NCBI GenBank assembly: GCA_028023455.1
Contig: JAQFVV010006238.1
Location: forward strand, 1,121,478-1,185,477
Source: Epiperipatus broadwayi
Taxonomy: Eukaryota > Onychophora > Udeonychophora > Euonychophora > Peripatidae
Length of the DNA stretch: 64,000 nt
Direction: 5' to 3'
A model generated the notes under the pieces. The model made no database searches, had not been told where the DNA came from, and saw only the letters and a list, made by a program, of their open reading frames with translations. Below are positions 11,679 through 25,000 of this stretch, in pieces; positions within the stretch are counted from its first letter, which is position 1; every line of letters starts with the position of its first letter. The position numbers were made by a program, and so were the translations under genes.

Positions 11679-13843
11679 TGTAACGATCCGGAGAATAACA
11701 CTTAACGTGATCTGCACTACAGGGCGCCATCTAGGCATTTGAACCTAGAAAAATTTATAAAGTAGGTAGATCCATAAGTCAAAAAAAATTTTTTTAAAAT
11801 TTTATTTATATATTTTGATATCCGGTCGTTAGCCCATGTCACTAGCTCAGGGAGTAGCAGAGATTTAATAATATAATATCTTATTTAATTATATTTTAAT
11901 ATTAAAGAATAAATAAAATAAGCTACTGCCAGTAATTAACATACAAAAATTTATTTACACACATATATATATAAGATTTAACATTATTATTTTAATATGT
12001 TTACTTTAACATTTAACATTATTTTTACTTTTATTTTAGATTTTTAATTTACATTTTAAATTTTATACTATTATTAGTTTGCACAGATTTGTTTAAAAAT
12101 GTTGAGTATAGATCGGTTACATAGATTCCACGGTCAAAAACATTTCAAATAAACATAAATGATCAAAATACAAAATCATTGATACCGTCAATTGCAGAGG
12201 GAAATTTATAAGTAACCCAATAGCATTCACCATAAGATGCTTGCATTAACACCAATAACTTAAAAGACATCCGAATAAATACATTTTAGATACTCATCGT
12301 AAGGTATCAGTATTTACCGAATGTCTATATATATTTTGATCGAATATGAAAACCAAAAACATAATCAACCGGTAACGAACCCATGCAAGCATCTATACCC
12401 AACTTAAATTTAATGCATCTTTATTTAGAGTGTTGAGTATGAATAGACTACATAGATTTGCATTTGAAAAGAAAATATTCAATCCTTGTTTAACCTTAGG
12501 CCAAAGGTTCGCAGTCAAACCAAACTTCAATCCATCTGATATATCGATGTGTTCAATGTAATACGAATACGGCAGCACAATTAGGTTAAGAGAAAAAACT
12601 GCTTCTCGTCAGATAGGAATATTACATCTATCAGACAAGAAGAGCAATAAAAAAAAACTCCATCGAAAGGAACAGCATTCTACATCGTATAATCCCTTCC
12701 ATAGGTAAAACAGAAGTGTGCGGCGTATAATAGCGATTCTGCCCATAGCGAATCTCGTACTACATCTACTAATTACACCAATATATCCAATCCATTGACC
12801 TAATTCAACTATGAAACAAATAACCTAAGATTACCCTCCCCTAATATAAATTTAAAAATCTATATATAGCTAGTTTAATGAAAAACAGAAATCATAATAA
12901 AACTTAAAGAACAAATAAATAAGTTAATGGAAATGATTTTACAAAAGAAATAAATTAAATAAAATTATAACTAATTAATAAATAGCGTTGGTCAGATAGG
13001 ATTCTATTTCTTAATTATTTTAAATACGGAAAGTTTTTAATTTAATGTTCATTAATTATAAAGTTCTTACAGTTTAAAACAGTTCATCTTTATCTGTTGC
13101 TTGCCATTTGAACATGAATTCCCATGCCATCCTAAAAAGATTGGTTGAGTTAGCCATTGTTTTTTATTTATTTATCCAGAGGTCTTTTAGTTTAGTTGGT
13201 CCTTAATGTAGAAAAAAAAAACAATGTCATTTCTTTTTTTTTTTAACAAAACTGAAGGGATTGAAGAGTGCGTCTTTTCAATCCCTTCTCCTTCCACTTC
13301 ACACTAACACATATAGTCACATCGTAATAACTCATTAATAATCTTTAATAATTTCCAACTTTTCCTTTTATATTAATCTTAAGGATTGACTCAACATTAT
13401 GTCATCGATGATGGTGGTCTTTTCGCTGAGGTCCGATTCCATAGGGATTTCTTTTTATTTGCTAAAAGTTTTTATTGTTTTCCTATCTGACCGTTGTTTA
13501 TACATTTAAATGCCCAAGGGCTTATTCACTTGGACTAATTAAAATAATCATTTTCATAACATTAATTAACCTGTTTTTCAAATCCAAAGATATATTTAAA
13601 GATAAATTTAAAGATATAATTTTATCTCTAAATCTTTTTAAAATTTAGTTTTAAAATACTTTTTCTTTAATAAAGTTTTATTTTAATAATTTTTTTCATC
13701 TGTGCGATTTATATATATACGAGTTTAAGGTAGAATTTATTTTCAATTTTTCTGTCTTAAAAAAAAAAATTTTAAATGCGAACTTTTTATTTTAATGTTT
13801 AATAATAATAAAAAATAACGTAACGTCGTCTGTGCTCATTACA
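11679..13843 (+). mobile_element. solo LTR, family 2, copy A
   Basis: The element is 2165 bp, starts TGTAACGATCC and ends GCTCATTACA, with TG..CA termini. It is flanked on both sides by GTAT (11675-11678 and 13844-13847), a clean 4-bp target duplication. It aligns along its whole length with 17666-19861. No gag or pol is present and there is no second LTR, so it is best read as a solo LTR left by recombination. It sits inside the TIR element and is therefore younger than it. The strand is nominal. Confidence 0.75.
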
Positions 13844-13940
13844 GTATATAAAATGGGGAAATTTTGATTTTAAGTGACTTATGAACTTCTTTATTGCATA
13901 AAATCTATTACAGTACTACTATAAAGCTCTGAAAATATAG

Positions 13941-14063
13941 AAATTATTAGATGGAAGTGAACTCCGATAATGTGCATTACTTTTAATATGACGTGAGTGT
14001 GCGAAATTTATAATATTTAAAGTAATAGCGCATTATCGGAGTTCGACTTCTGATCTAATAATT
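13941..14063. repeat. hairpin near the right end of the TIR element
   Basis: The phrase CGAACTCCGATAATGC (minus strand of the right arm, 14020-14063) is the near-complement partner of GTGAACTCCGATAATGTG in the left arm (13941-13983). The arms are about 43 bases with a spacer of about 36. This is a strong subterminal stem-loop within the 10699-14168 transposon. Confidence 0.65.
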
Positions 14064-14245
14064 TTTATCGCATAAAAGAAAACCTCATACAAAGATATTA
14101 AGAAGAAACATGAATCACATAATTTCAAAATTGCATTAAATAAATCCGCATAAAACGAGACCCGGGTGTATATGTGTTTTATTATTTACAGAATATATAC
14201 CTAATTTATTTTATATACATATTGGATAGAGCTGAAAAATAATCA

Positions 14246-14322
14246 AATTGTTTGCTGCTCAGGCGGCCATATTGCATTTAAATGCAAGAAATGACAGAGT
14301 TGAGCTTCAATCCCAGATTTTT
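14246..14322 (+). repeat. possible SINE head relic
   Basis: GCTGCTCAGGCGGCCATATT followed about 40 bases later by GAGCTTCAATCCCAG resembles degenerate Pol III A and B boxes at tRNA-like spacing. A T run follows. The evidence is weak and rests on motif resemblance only. Confidence 0.28.
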
Positions 14323-16111
14323 TTTGACTCATCATTGTACTACTATATTAAATCACCCAGGCCAGGAGTATTATTAACAAATTTTTTAAAATGTATTACA
14401 ATAGTACTATTTTAACTTTACTCTTTTGAAAATATTAGTTATCAGCATACCAAAATAGTCTTTGGATAAATCAATTTGTTCTGATGGATTTGAGTACATC
14501 TTTTATTTAGGATCATCGTTTTTCTAGTTATTTAAATATCATCTAAACTTTTTTTTATATCAAGTAAAATTTAAAATTTTGACATTATGGCATCTGAATG
14601 CTACACGATTTTTTAAAAATTGAGATGTTCACATGCATTATAGTAAGGTGATGTCAAAAATATCTATTCACACTTTTTAATATTATTTGATCAAAATAAT
14701 TATGGTATCATGAAAACAACTTAATACATACAAAATAGTGATCAAGCTGACAAATGAGATTTGGAAGAAGTATTTGTAGAGTTTATCTGACTTAATCCTC
14801 CATTCCATCCATAACCTACTTTATATGCAAAACATAACTGGGTGGGGAATTGTAATCGTCAGAACTCGTAGAAATGTACTGGTAGCTGTGATTGAACAGT
14901 TGTGTTAATTGTTACTAATAATTACTGTTATCTCTTAGCTATAACATCTTATGATATAGAAACTATTTTGTATTTAATTAAGTCTTCCTCCATCCCTTTC
15001 TCATCTTTCCTATTGATCATTCTTTTTTTTTTTTACATTTCGATCTTTGAAATATGTTTTGATAACTGAAATTATGTCATTACATACATATTTATATGTG
15101 ATGCTTCTATGCTGTAACAGATGCCTGACATGACAGACTTTATGTTTGATTCCAGATAAAACATGAAATGTTTTCAGGTGGTTGAGAATATTCTAGCTGA
15201 GTTTGATTGTTTTCAGTTAGATAAGTCTTAGACAACCCAAATTAGGAGTAGGATAAACCTAGAAAACTATATTAAGTATCAGTAACTAACTTCTTTCAGT
15301 GTTTCTTTGTTGAGCAATACTAAAGATATCTTTGCTTTGTATTTTATATTTAAGACCGTTTTTATTTTGTATACATATAATATTCAAAGTGATAAACCTT
15401 CTAATACTAGTTATATTTAATATAATGCTGGCCAATTTATGAAACAGACATAAAATGATTTCACTTCTTTATGCAGACCAGAATCTCATATAGTTAATAG
15501 ATTTGAACTGTGATATCTATAAAGGTGAACATCAAGTCCACAGAGATGTTCCAAGAAGCCTCATTCAATCAACTGTAATTTATATTTACAAGGCAGTATT
15601 AATTTCTAGTCATTTAATAATCTTGTCAATAACTTGTAAACAACCAATTGAATTTCCAATGCATTTCTCAAATTGCACATTCATCATTATAGATATTGTT
15701 ACATATATCTATATAAGATTATAGTTATCAGGTGAAACTTGATTATTTTTTATCTGTTGTGTGGTTTGACATTAATGCAGGAGTGAGCAGGGCATTATAT
15801 TAGTATAGCTAGTGAAATGAGATTTATAATTTTAACTTTACATATTTGATATCTATTTGGTTGATGACAAGTGTAATATAAATTGTAGCCGATTTGAATG
15901 GTGTGTGAACACCTTTGTGAATTTGATGTTTGCCCTTGTAGATATGATTGCCTAAATCTATTAATATAAGTAATGGTTCACAGATGGACATGGATTTATT
16001 TATTTTTCTACTTTATAGAATGACAGTGATTCTAGAGATGTTATCTTAATATAACCAGTGCTAGTAGGTTTATCCATCCATTTATTACATATTATTTAAT
16101 GCTGTATAATT

Positions 16112-16112
<1 letters not shown>

Positions 16113-16166
<54 letters not shown>
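16113..16166. repeat. (AT)n microsatellite
   Basis: An uninterrupted AT dinucleotide array of about 27 units. It lies just upstream of a fragment of the dispersed repeat described at 45536-46435. Confidence 0.95.
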
Positions 16167-16168
<2 letters not shown>

Positions 16169-16324
16169 GCATTTTATTAATGATAGGAGACTAGATAATT
16201 ATTCAGAGTTTTCAGCAAATCTAGCTATGATATTATTTTCTAAATGCGTCTTCAGATTTTGCCACTTTAATTTATGTATACCTAGAAAAAGGTTTGCTTT
16301 ACATGTGTGTGATCAGGTGGGTCC

Positions 16325-16425
16325 GCAATATGAGATGGCACTGAAAGTAGTGGGTCATGTGAAAATCTGAGTCCGAATCCCGCATATATTACATATATAA
16401 ATGCAGGTTTAAACCTGTAGAATTT
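16325..16425 (+). repeat. fragment of dispersed repeat family R (see 46050-46435)
   Basis: This stretch reads ATATGAGATGG, then GTAGTGGGTCATGTGAAA and CATATATTACATATAT. It matches the 3' part of the unit at 46310-46430 (ATATGAGATAG, GTGGTGGGTCGTGTGAAA, CTATATGTTACATATAT). It also carries GAGTCCGAATCCCG, close to a Pol III B box, so a tRNA-derived SINE is a possible origin. Confidence 0.5.
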
Positions 16426-17057
16426 ATTAATTTATTTATTGTTTGTATATTATTTTGTTGCAGTTAATATTTATCTGAAGTATATGAATTTCATAAAGCA
16501 TTTGATTTTTATTTGAATGTTTTTTCACTTTTTCTGCTTAATTTTAAATATGAAATGATATTCAATATTTTATATTTTTTTTATGGCACAATGCATCTTA
16601 TTGCATAAGTAATATCTATTTTTTACTTTTATTGCAAAAGGTTTAATTGAAAAATCTTAATTGTCTGATGATGTTTTTTTTATTTTATTTTGGTATCTTC
16701 AATATTTTTTCCCCTGTATTTTAGTTATTTCAAAGGATTGAAATTAATTTTAAATCCAACTTTTTAGAAATTAAAAAAAAGAAAAATTAAAATTTGAAAT
16801 AAAATTAAAAGGTTTTTAAAATTTATCTTCTTAAATGTTTATAAAAAAAAAAAAAATACTATAAATATATTACAGAATTTTGTAGTTTTAATTAACTTGC
16901 AAGAGGTTATTTTAAAATCTTGTTATTTTTGTATGGATTTTTGATTTCTTCTTTTTCAAATTTAAAAATATGAAAAGTATGTCTTATTTATACATGACTG
17001 CAGTAAAGTAGTATGCATCTACGAGAATAAATTGCAATTTCTCTCGTGTTATATGAT

Positions 17058-17130
17058 TTGGTGCAGTGATAGAGTGATGGCTTTTAGTTCAAAGTCTATA
17101 GATCATGCCCAATTCTGAAGACATTCAATT
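17058..17130 (+). repeat. possible tRNA-derived SINE relic
   Basis: GGTGCAGTGATAGAGTGATGG resembles a tRNA D-arm and A box, and AGATCATGCCCAATTCTG about 30 bases later resembles a decayed B box. There is no clear tail, so this is a low-confidence call. Confidence 0.3.
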
Positions 17131-17665
17131 ATCATTATTCATCTGTTAAATCTTCCAACAATAATATCTCATGACTTTTATATGTATACTCCACTTCAAA
17201 GAACAGTTATTTTAACCCTACTTCAGAGCCATCTACTGTAAGCTTCAGTTATTAATGTACAGCAGACAATATAATGCTATAAAATCTCTATCTCCAGAAA
17301 ACAGTCTGGGGTTTTTGTAGATTTATATCATCTGAAGTCCATTGATTACATGACCTTAAAGGAGATGGTTCTAAACTGATTTAAAAAATGTCCACTATTC
17401 CTACATTTTTTCTCACGCTTTTGTTCTTTTAAGTTTGATAGAATCTAGATGGTCATCTTCAGGAATAAATATAATTTTAATAATTAAACCATTGTACATA
17501 TCAAAACTATTATAAAAATTATTTCTTAATGTTGTAATAACTTAATCAAGTTATAATTTGAAGTATCATTAGAATCAACAAAGTGCAAAATAAAATAGTA
17601 AATTTTTTGCTAATTAATAGAATAAAAGGTAATACTTTAACTTGCACAATTTTATATATATATAT

Positions 17666-19861
17666 TGTAACGATACGGAGAATGGTACTTAACGTAATCT
17701 GCACTACGGGGCGCCATCTAGGCATTTGAACCTAGAAAAATTTATAAAGTAGGCAGATACGTAAGTCAAAAAAAAAAAAATTTTTTTTTTTTTTTTAAAT
17801 TTTGATTCCGGTCGTTAGCCCATGTCACTAGCTCAGTGGAATAGCAGAGATTTAATAAGATAATCTAAGAGTATATATAAAAAAAAGGAATAAAATAAGC
17901 CACTGCCAGTAATTAACATACAAACATTTATTTATGCACATATATATAAGATTTAAAATTATTTTAGTATTAGTTTTACATTTTAACATTATTTTTAACT
18001 TTACCTTAGATTTTAATTTACATTTTAATTTCTATTATATTATAAGTTTACATTTTAATTAAGTTCGCACAGATGGGATTATAAAAGCTTGTTTTAATAT
18101 GTTGCTATAGATCGGTTACATAGATTACACGGTTAAAAACATTTCAAAGTAAACATAAACGATCAAAATATAAAATCATTGATTACTGACAATTGCGGAG
18201 GGAAATTTATACGTAACCCAATAGTATTCACCATAAGATACTTGCATTGTCACCAATAACTTAAAAGACATCCGAATAAATACATTTTAGATACTCACCG
18301 TAAGGTATCATTATTTATCGAATGTCTATATATTTTGATCAAATATGGAAACGCAAAACATAGTTAACCAATAAACAATCCATGCAAGCGTCTATAAACA
18401 ACTTAAATTTAATGCATTTTTATTTAGGATCGAGTATGAATAGACCACATAAATTTGCTTTTGAAAATAAACATTCTATCCCTATTTAACCTTAGGCTAA
18501 AATTCGTAGTCAAACTGGCATCAATTCATCTGATATATCGATGTATTCAATGTAATAAAATACGGCAGCACAAAAGGTTAAAAGAAGAAATTGCCTCTTA
18601 TGAGATAGGAATATTACATCTATCTGCAAAGAAGAGCAATAAAACAAAAAACTCCATAGAAAGGAACTGCGGTATCCGACTTATAATTCCTTCCATAGGC
18701 AAACGGAAGTGTGCGGCGTATGAAGCGATTCTGCCCGTAGCGAATCAATATTACATCTACTAATCACACCAATATATCCAATCCATTGACCCAATTTAAC
18801 CATGAAACAAATAACCTAAGATTACCCTCCCCTAATATAACTTTACAAATCTATACAGCCATTCACGCCCGACTTAAGTTTAACATTTATATAATTTAAC
18901 TTAACGGAAAACAGAAATCATAATAAAACTTAAAGAACAAAATTAAATAAATGGAAATGATTTTAAATAAATAAATAAAAAATACATCAAATAACATTAT
19001 TAATAAATTAAGTTGGTCAGATAGGATAATATTGCAATCATTTAAATATGGAAAATTTTAATTTAATGTTCATTATTTATAAAGTTCTTACGGTTTAAAA
19101 AGTTCATCTTTATCCGTTGCTTGCCATGAACGTGAATTCCCACGCTGTCCTAAGATTGGTATCCATTTAGCCGTTGTTTTATTTATTCAATCGGAGGTTT
19201 TTTAGTTTAATTGGTCCTCAATGTAGGAAACGATAGTTCATTTCTCTTTCTTTACTAGCAAAACTGAAGGGATTGAACGTGCGTCCTTCAATCTCTTCTC
19301 CCGCACCTCCGCACTAACATCTATCTGTCACATCGTAATAATCATAATAACTCACTAATTAATAATTTCCAAACTTGTCCTTTTTATATTAATGTGAAGG
19401 ATTGAATTTACATTACGTCACCGATGCGATGGTCCTTTCGCTGCGGTCCGATTCCATAGGGATTTCTTCTTATTTGCTAACAGTTTCTATTGTTTTCCTA
19501 TCTGACTGATGTTTTTACATTTAAATGCCCAAGGCTGGTTTACATTTAACTAATTAACAATCATTTCCATTTCTGATTAATTACCCTGTTTTCCAAATCA
19601 AAAATATATTTAAAGATAAATTTAAAGATATAATTTTATCTCCAAATCTTTTTAAAATTTAGTTTTAAAATACTTTTTCTTTAATAAAGTTTTATTTTAA
19701 TAATTTTTCATTATCTGTGCGATTTAACATGTACGAGTTTAAGATGATATTTAATTTCAATTTTTAATTCTTAAAGAAAATTTTTAAATGCGAACTTCTT
19801 ATTTTAACTTGTTTAATAATATAAAAAAAAAACAATGTAACGAACGTCTGTGCTCGTTACA
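17666..19861 (+). mobile_element. solo LTR, family 2, copy B
   Basis: The element is 2196 bp, starts TGTAACGATACGG and ends GCTCGTTACA; the termini TGTAACGA and TCGTTACA are perfect 8-base inverted repeats. It is flanked by ATAT at 17662-17665 and 19862-19865, a 4-bp target duplication different from that of copy A. The two copies are therefore independent insertions rather than the two ends of one element. Divergence from copy A, roughly 10-15% by eye with many indels, implies old insertions. A TAGCTCAGTGG word at 17829-17839 matches the Pol III A-box consensus, but no B box follows. Confidence 0.75.
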
Positions 19862-21937
19862 ATATATTTAATCGTTTATGAAAGAATATTACCTTAACTA
19901 CCCACCTCCATAGTAAACTATGGAACACACCTCTATTACACATCTAGACAATAATTAATATTTTTTATGAAAGAAATATGGACACACTGCCATTTTAAAG
20001 GTGCACATTTTGGACCCTAATATTTGAACTACATCACCATCAACTCTGCCTGGCAAATTTTGAATAGACTGTAGTGGCTTTTATTTTTATTATGACTCCA
20101 TGTTTGATTTTTTTCGTGTGCAATTAAATCTTTTTTATGTTTATTATATAGTTTATATGTTAGATTATAAATATTTAAGCCACCTAATACTTAAAATGAG
20201 AAAACATTAAAAATTAATATTTTAAAATTCTGAAAATAAGTATCTAACTCAAGGTTTTAATGATAAACAAGGAACACATTGTAATTGGCTTTATGATACC
20301 TATTCAAAAAGTTAGAAGAATGAAACATTAGATATAAGAATTTTATGTTATTAAAAATGATATATTTAGAATTAGTTATCATCAAAGAAACCAAAAAAAT
20401 TCTAAAAGATAAGTTATTAATTGTTATTAAAATATTTCAATTTTTACAAAAATGATTTTCTTTTAACCTGTAATGGCAGTTTCCTTGGCGATTTCCCGTT
20501 CTTGTAATGTACTTTCTATACTGTTTAAGAGCAGTCTTTTAAAAATAAAATGTTTTCAAAAACAAACCCTCCTAGTGATGTAATTTTTGGTTTAATAATA
20601 AGTATTTTACAAAAATTTTGCATCATAATCATTCACAGTTAATGAAAATCATATTTTTTGTATAATTTAGTTGCAGGGTACAGCAATGGCATCAGCCAAT
20701 CATAAATCACTATTTCCTTCATAGCTTTGTGAGAACAATAGCAGGTGCTGGCAATCACACACAAAGATCTGTAAAGGTTCATCCGTATACTGCTGATATC
20801 TCTTGGAATTTTTTAAAAATTAATACATTAAAAATTGAAGCTTCGTAGAAAGAATCATTGCAGCCTGTCATAGACCATAATTTAAGATATACAATGCTTT
20901 AAAACAATGTAGAAAAGTAGCGATTGCCACATCATCATGTTGCCTAAAATGTCAAATATAATAGCACAATCACAGCTTACTTTTGGGAAGGACTAAATTG
21001 TTGGTTTTATCAGGGTATGTATGCCATGTGATGGGTCGGATTTTTTCCAGTTGTCAGAATGATAACACTTGGCATTCAGCCTAACAGCAAACCTCTTTTT
21101 CTCAGTTGTGCACTATAATTAGGGAAGTGTGATAATTTTAGGGTATTCCTGGTCAAATTATAAATCTCCATGAATGCATTATATCCATAAAGCATGAACA
21201 TTTTCATGCTCACATTTATCTCACAATACCAACATTGTTTCTAGATAACATCTTCCAATTTATATTGCCCAACCAATCAAATATTGCTTGTTAAGAAGGT
21301 ATTATAATGTAACTCCTGACTTCCCCAATCATATAATTTAATTATTATGGATCTTTTTGGTGGTTATTTTTGAAAATTAAAGATCAATAGTTTCTACACT
21401 AATATATTTTTGATGCAGCATCTAATCTTTGGTTTGTTGTTTATCTTGTTGGTTGTATTGATATTGCTATTCTGTATTATATGCTTTATGTATGTAATAG
21501 AATACTATAGTCTTTTGCATTATTTGGTGATTACAATCTGCCCTGCTATATAAGCTTTACTTCAATATCTGCTTGTATTTTCCTGAAACAACACTAACCA
21601 AATAAAATCAACTGCCATTAGCATTTGACAATAGAAGTCTCAGATTTTGGGTACATTGTAATAACATTTAATTTTATCTTGGGATTACATTATTTAATGT
21701 GCTACATTATTTATTACATTTTGAAATTTGTTCAGTTATTTCTTGACATTTACATATGATGGGCCACTAGTTTGACTCCTTTCTTTACAATTCTTAGTTG
21801 CGGATTTGTATGTTACAATGCAATTTTTCTTTCAGGTCTATTTCTGTGTTAAGCAGTGTAATTAAAATTTTAAAAAAAATGCAATCTATAGCAACTCATT
21901 GTAATTATAAATAAATAAATTAAATAAATAAGTGGGT
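19862..21937. other. AT-rich noncoding stretch
   Basis: I recognise no gene or repeat. Around 20660-21260 the base composition is more even than the surroundings, which could mark an eroded transposon, but no reading frame there is open or familiar. Confidence 0.45.
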
Positions 21938-22040
21938 TATTGCTTGAGAATCTATAAGAAGTTCAAGCACTGGACGTTCCAGAATAGGAATTGATCTGCG
22001 GTCCTTAGCTTCAAGAATCTGATCATCTACTAACTGCGCA
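21938..22040 (-). repeat. decayed SINE-like repeat, family S1
   Basis: On the minus strand, a tRNA-like block with CGCAGTTAGTAGATGATC and a B-box-like AGATCAATTCC is followed by GTGCTTGAACTTCTTATAG and ATTCTCAAGCAATAA. The second part recurs at 9831-9920 and 62018-62105. This is the best-preserved copy and suggests a tRNA-derived head joined to a conserved body. Confidence 0.45.
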
Positions 22041-25000
22041 ATATTATTTCATAATTTTTTTGAAGTCATTGTTAATTTAACATAAATACAATTATATTTA
22101 AATGCTAGTAAAATTGGGTTAAAAAATGTTACGTTTCAGCTTGGATCTCAATATCAAATAATAAATCAGTCAGGCTAATATGAGAACTATTATTCAAGGA
22201 ATATATATACACTGTGTATAAAGTTACATAGATCCTATTTTCTTGCTGGGTCAAGTAAGCCTGAATTTTGTCTTGACCGCTATAAACCAAAAACAGTACT
22301 ACTTTTTGTTTATTCTCTATTTTTAAATCAGAAAACTTGATATTCTATACCTTTTCAAATACTTTGGGTCTGGTAAGTTTAAACTTTTTCTGATTCTATA
22401 TAAATCAAAAGTGGTATCAAGTCTAAATTATTTTTTATTTTTAAATTTGAAAGCTTGAAATATTACAACTTCTCAAATATTTTCACAAGCAAACAAATCT
22501 CTCTCATAAAGTGTTACATTTACTAATTAGAAGATTTTTCAAATGGCTTTAAAGATTAAATGTTGAGAAATTTAATGAGATTTTCCTTGCACTTTATTAA
22601 AATTAGAATTCAGCTATGATATAATCAAGCAGATTTAGAATGAGCCTAAACTGGACTGGATAAGGGTTACTCTGGGGGTGGGGGATGTATCAATTTATTT
22701 TATGTTTTATTGATTGATTTAGTTGGATGCTACCAGGTTTTTTTAGATCCTAGAAGATGTTTGAGATTGAAAAACCCTAACCTACCCTAAAATATATCTT
22801 TATGTTCTATTATGAGCATGATGTATTCTATACACAAATCATAATAATGTTACTTATCAGAACTACAATAACAATATGAAATATTTACCTTACTTTATTT
22901 CTTGTTTTCTTTGCCCCCAAATTCTTTTTCACTCATATTCTTTCAATTCTTCCCATAATTAAGCAAATTATTTCTAGCATAGATCAGAATCTTTATGATC
23001 AACATATTCAATGAGGCTACTTCTAAATAATATACAAGAGAAGATTAACAAACATTAAATTTATTATATACAACATATACGTAATCGTGCCATCATTTGA
23101 TACTCCAATATATTCTAGTTATCCACAAAAATCTATTAATTGCTTAGAGGATGCTTGAAATCTCAGGATATCCTTTTTTTACACATTTCTTTAATTAATT
23201 TACCCTGAAGTTCCAAATGTATTTATCAGCATTTAACTATTTTATCAATTATGTATGATTTCCTGTAGTATTAGAATATCTACAAATTATTAAATGCATT
23301 TATAGTTATTTAATATTGTAATGATTATTCTATTTCTTTTAATGTAACACTGGCAATATGCTATGGACATCTCAGTCTTTAAGCATTAGTATGTATATGC
23401 TGCATTTATAAGTTTGGATAAAATGTTTGGAAATGAATACTTTTTTCAATAATTCATAAATTCTCTCGATCCTAAGCTAATCTCATAATTCATGAATAAA
23501 TCATTTGAACAGTGATCAAATAATATGTAAAATCATTTGATGAAATGTATATTTTATATTGTACAAACAGATTTAAATATACCAGAGGTGGCATAGATCT
23601 CAGAAGAAGATGTAATTGTGTCATCAACACCATTCATTAGATAAAACCAACTATGTAAGAGAATTATCAATTGTTTCCATTCAACACTCAAACCATGATA
23701 TATAAAATATCTCAAAAAGGCATTTTCGTAGGCACTACTTGGCTTCACTAACTGCATATAGCAAAATATAGATAAATCTATGGTAAATTATACTCTAAAC
23801 TTATATAAATTGATATTTCTTATAAGAAATATATCCAGTGACTTTAAATTCTAGATGGTTAAATTATAATCACAATTCCTTTTCAACAAATATATATACA
23901 ATTCTGGATTTCACCTGTTAAATCACTCTGTGATTATTTCACACTCATTTTGTTTTACATTACTACATATAATAATGAGATTAAAGAATAAATTACTTCT
24001 TCATTCCTAGATAAATTCTCTTCACAACGTATTTTATTTTAATTTTTATTACCTCTTTGGGATTTATATACAACTAGATCATAAGCAGTTTTATATATTT
24101 TAAGTATCTCCATAACTTTTCAAAAACTAATCACTCGTAACATTTACCTCATATCTAAATAATAATATTCAATTTTCAAAAATATTCTATTAATTACTAC
24201 AATTCGTTTCATATTACACACACATATATGAACATCTGTATACATTTATTCATGCACCAATGGTGAATAATTTTTATTTATTAAAATGTTTATTTAATTT
24301 AAAGTTTTAATTTTAATTTATTTTTATCATTTATATAAGTATTTATTATCTGAGATACAAATATATTTTCTAAAGAAAGCTCTTTTTATTAATCACTTTC
24401 TTTAGAAATAAGTATAAATCTTTATATTTCTCTTTTTACTATATATTAAAATAATGAAATACACCTTAACCTAATATTAAATTTTAAGATCTGTGAATAA
24501 AAGATTACGTTATTTCATCTTTTTCAAACACGTAACACTGAAACATGTTAAAATTCTCCCATTAATGGAATAGACATTATTGGTATTCACTGTCCTTCAC
24601 TTATCTATCGTTATCTTGAGTATTATTTTGCCACTTTTTAAAATTTTATCTGCATAAGCTGGAATTAAAATATGTTGATAATTATTTTTTAAAAAAGGAA
24701 AATATCAGTATTCTCCAGCTATTAGGGACTTCAGAGTAAATTCATTATGCCTCCAGTTGGAGAGTGTTACATTCCTTGTTATCCGGTTTCGAGATCATAT
24801 GTGATATTACTTCAAGAAGATTTTTGAAATTGCAAAAAAAAAAATAAATAAATGATTTTTTTGTCTGGTTTACTAAATATTTATGATTATTTTTACACAA
24901 TATTTATACAATTATTCAAAACAAAAGTATATACATTTGGATTTTATTTGTATATGTTTTATTTTTAAAAATAGAACTTAAATTCAATCATAATGATAAA

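Larger units (their letters stand above)
10699..14168. mobile_element. TIR DNA transposon (TA target site), interrupted by a solo LTR
   Basis: The left end CACCTGGGTTTCGTTTTATG (from 10699) is the near-perfect inverted complement of the right end CATAAAACGAGACCCGGGTG (to 14168), giving roughly 23-bp terminal inverted repeats. Both are flanked by TA (10697-10698 and 14169-14170), the target duplication of Tc1/mariner/pogo elements. Removing the 2165-bp LTR at 11679-13843 and its 4-bp duplication leaves about 1.3 kb without a transposase ORF, so it is non-autonomous. Internal GCATAAAA-type repeats recur near both ends. The superfamily is inferred from the TA duplication only. Confidence 0.65.
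14171..17057. other. AT-rich noncoding stretch with microsatellite
   Basis: No gene is seen. A possible SINE head occurs near 14246, an AT dinucleotide array lies at 16113-16166, and a repeat-family fragment follows at 16325-16425; these are listed separately. The short open frames have no recognisable content. Confidence 0.5.

Noticed and set aside
11679-19861. the two family 2 units as the two LTRs of a single element
   Set aside because: Each has its own, different 4-bp target duplication, they are too diverged, and the sequence between them has no gag, pol, PBS or PPT.
23554-23757. 67-codon minus-strand frame
   Set aside because: No motif, no repeat family link, length expected by chance in this much sequence.
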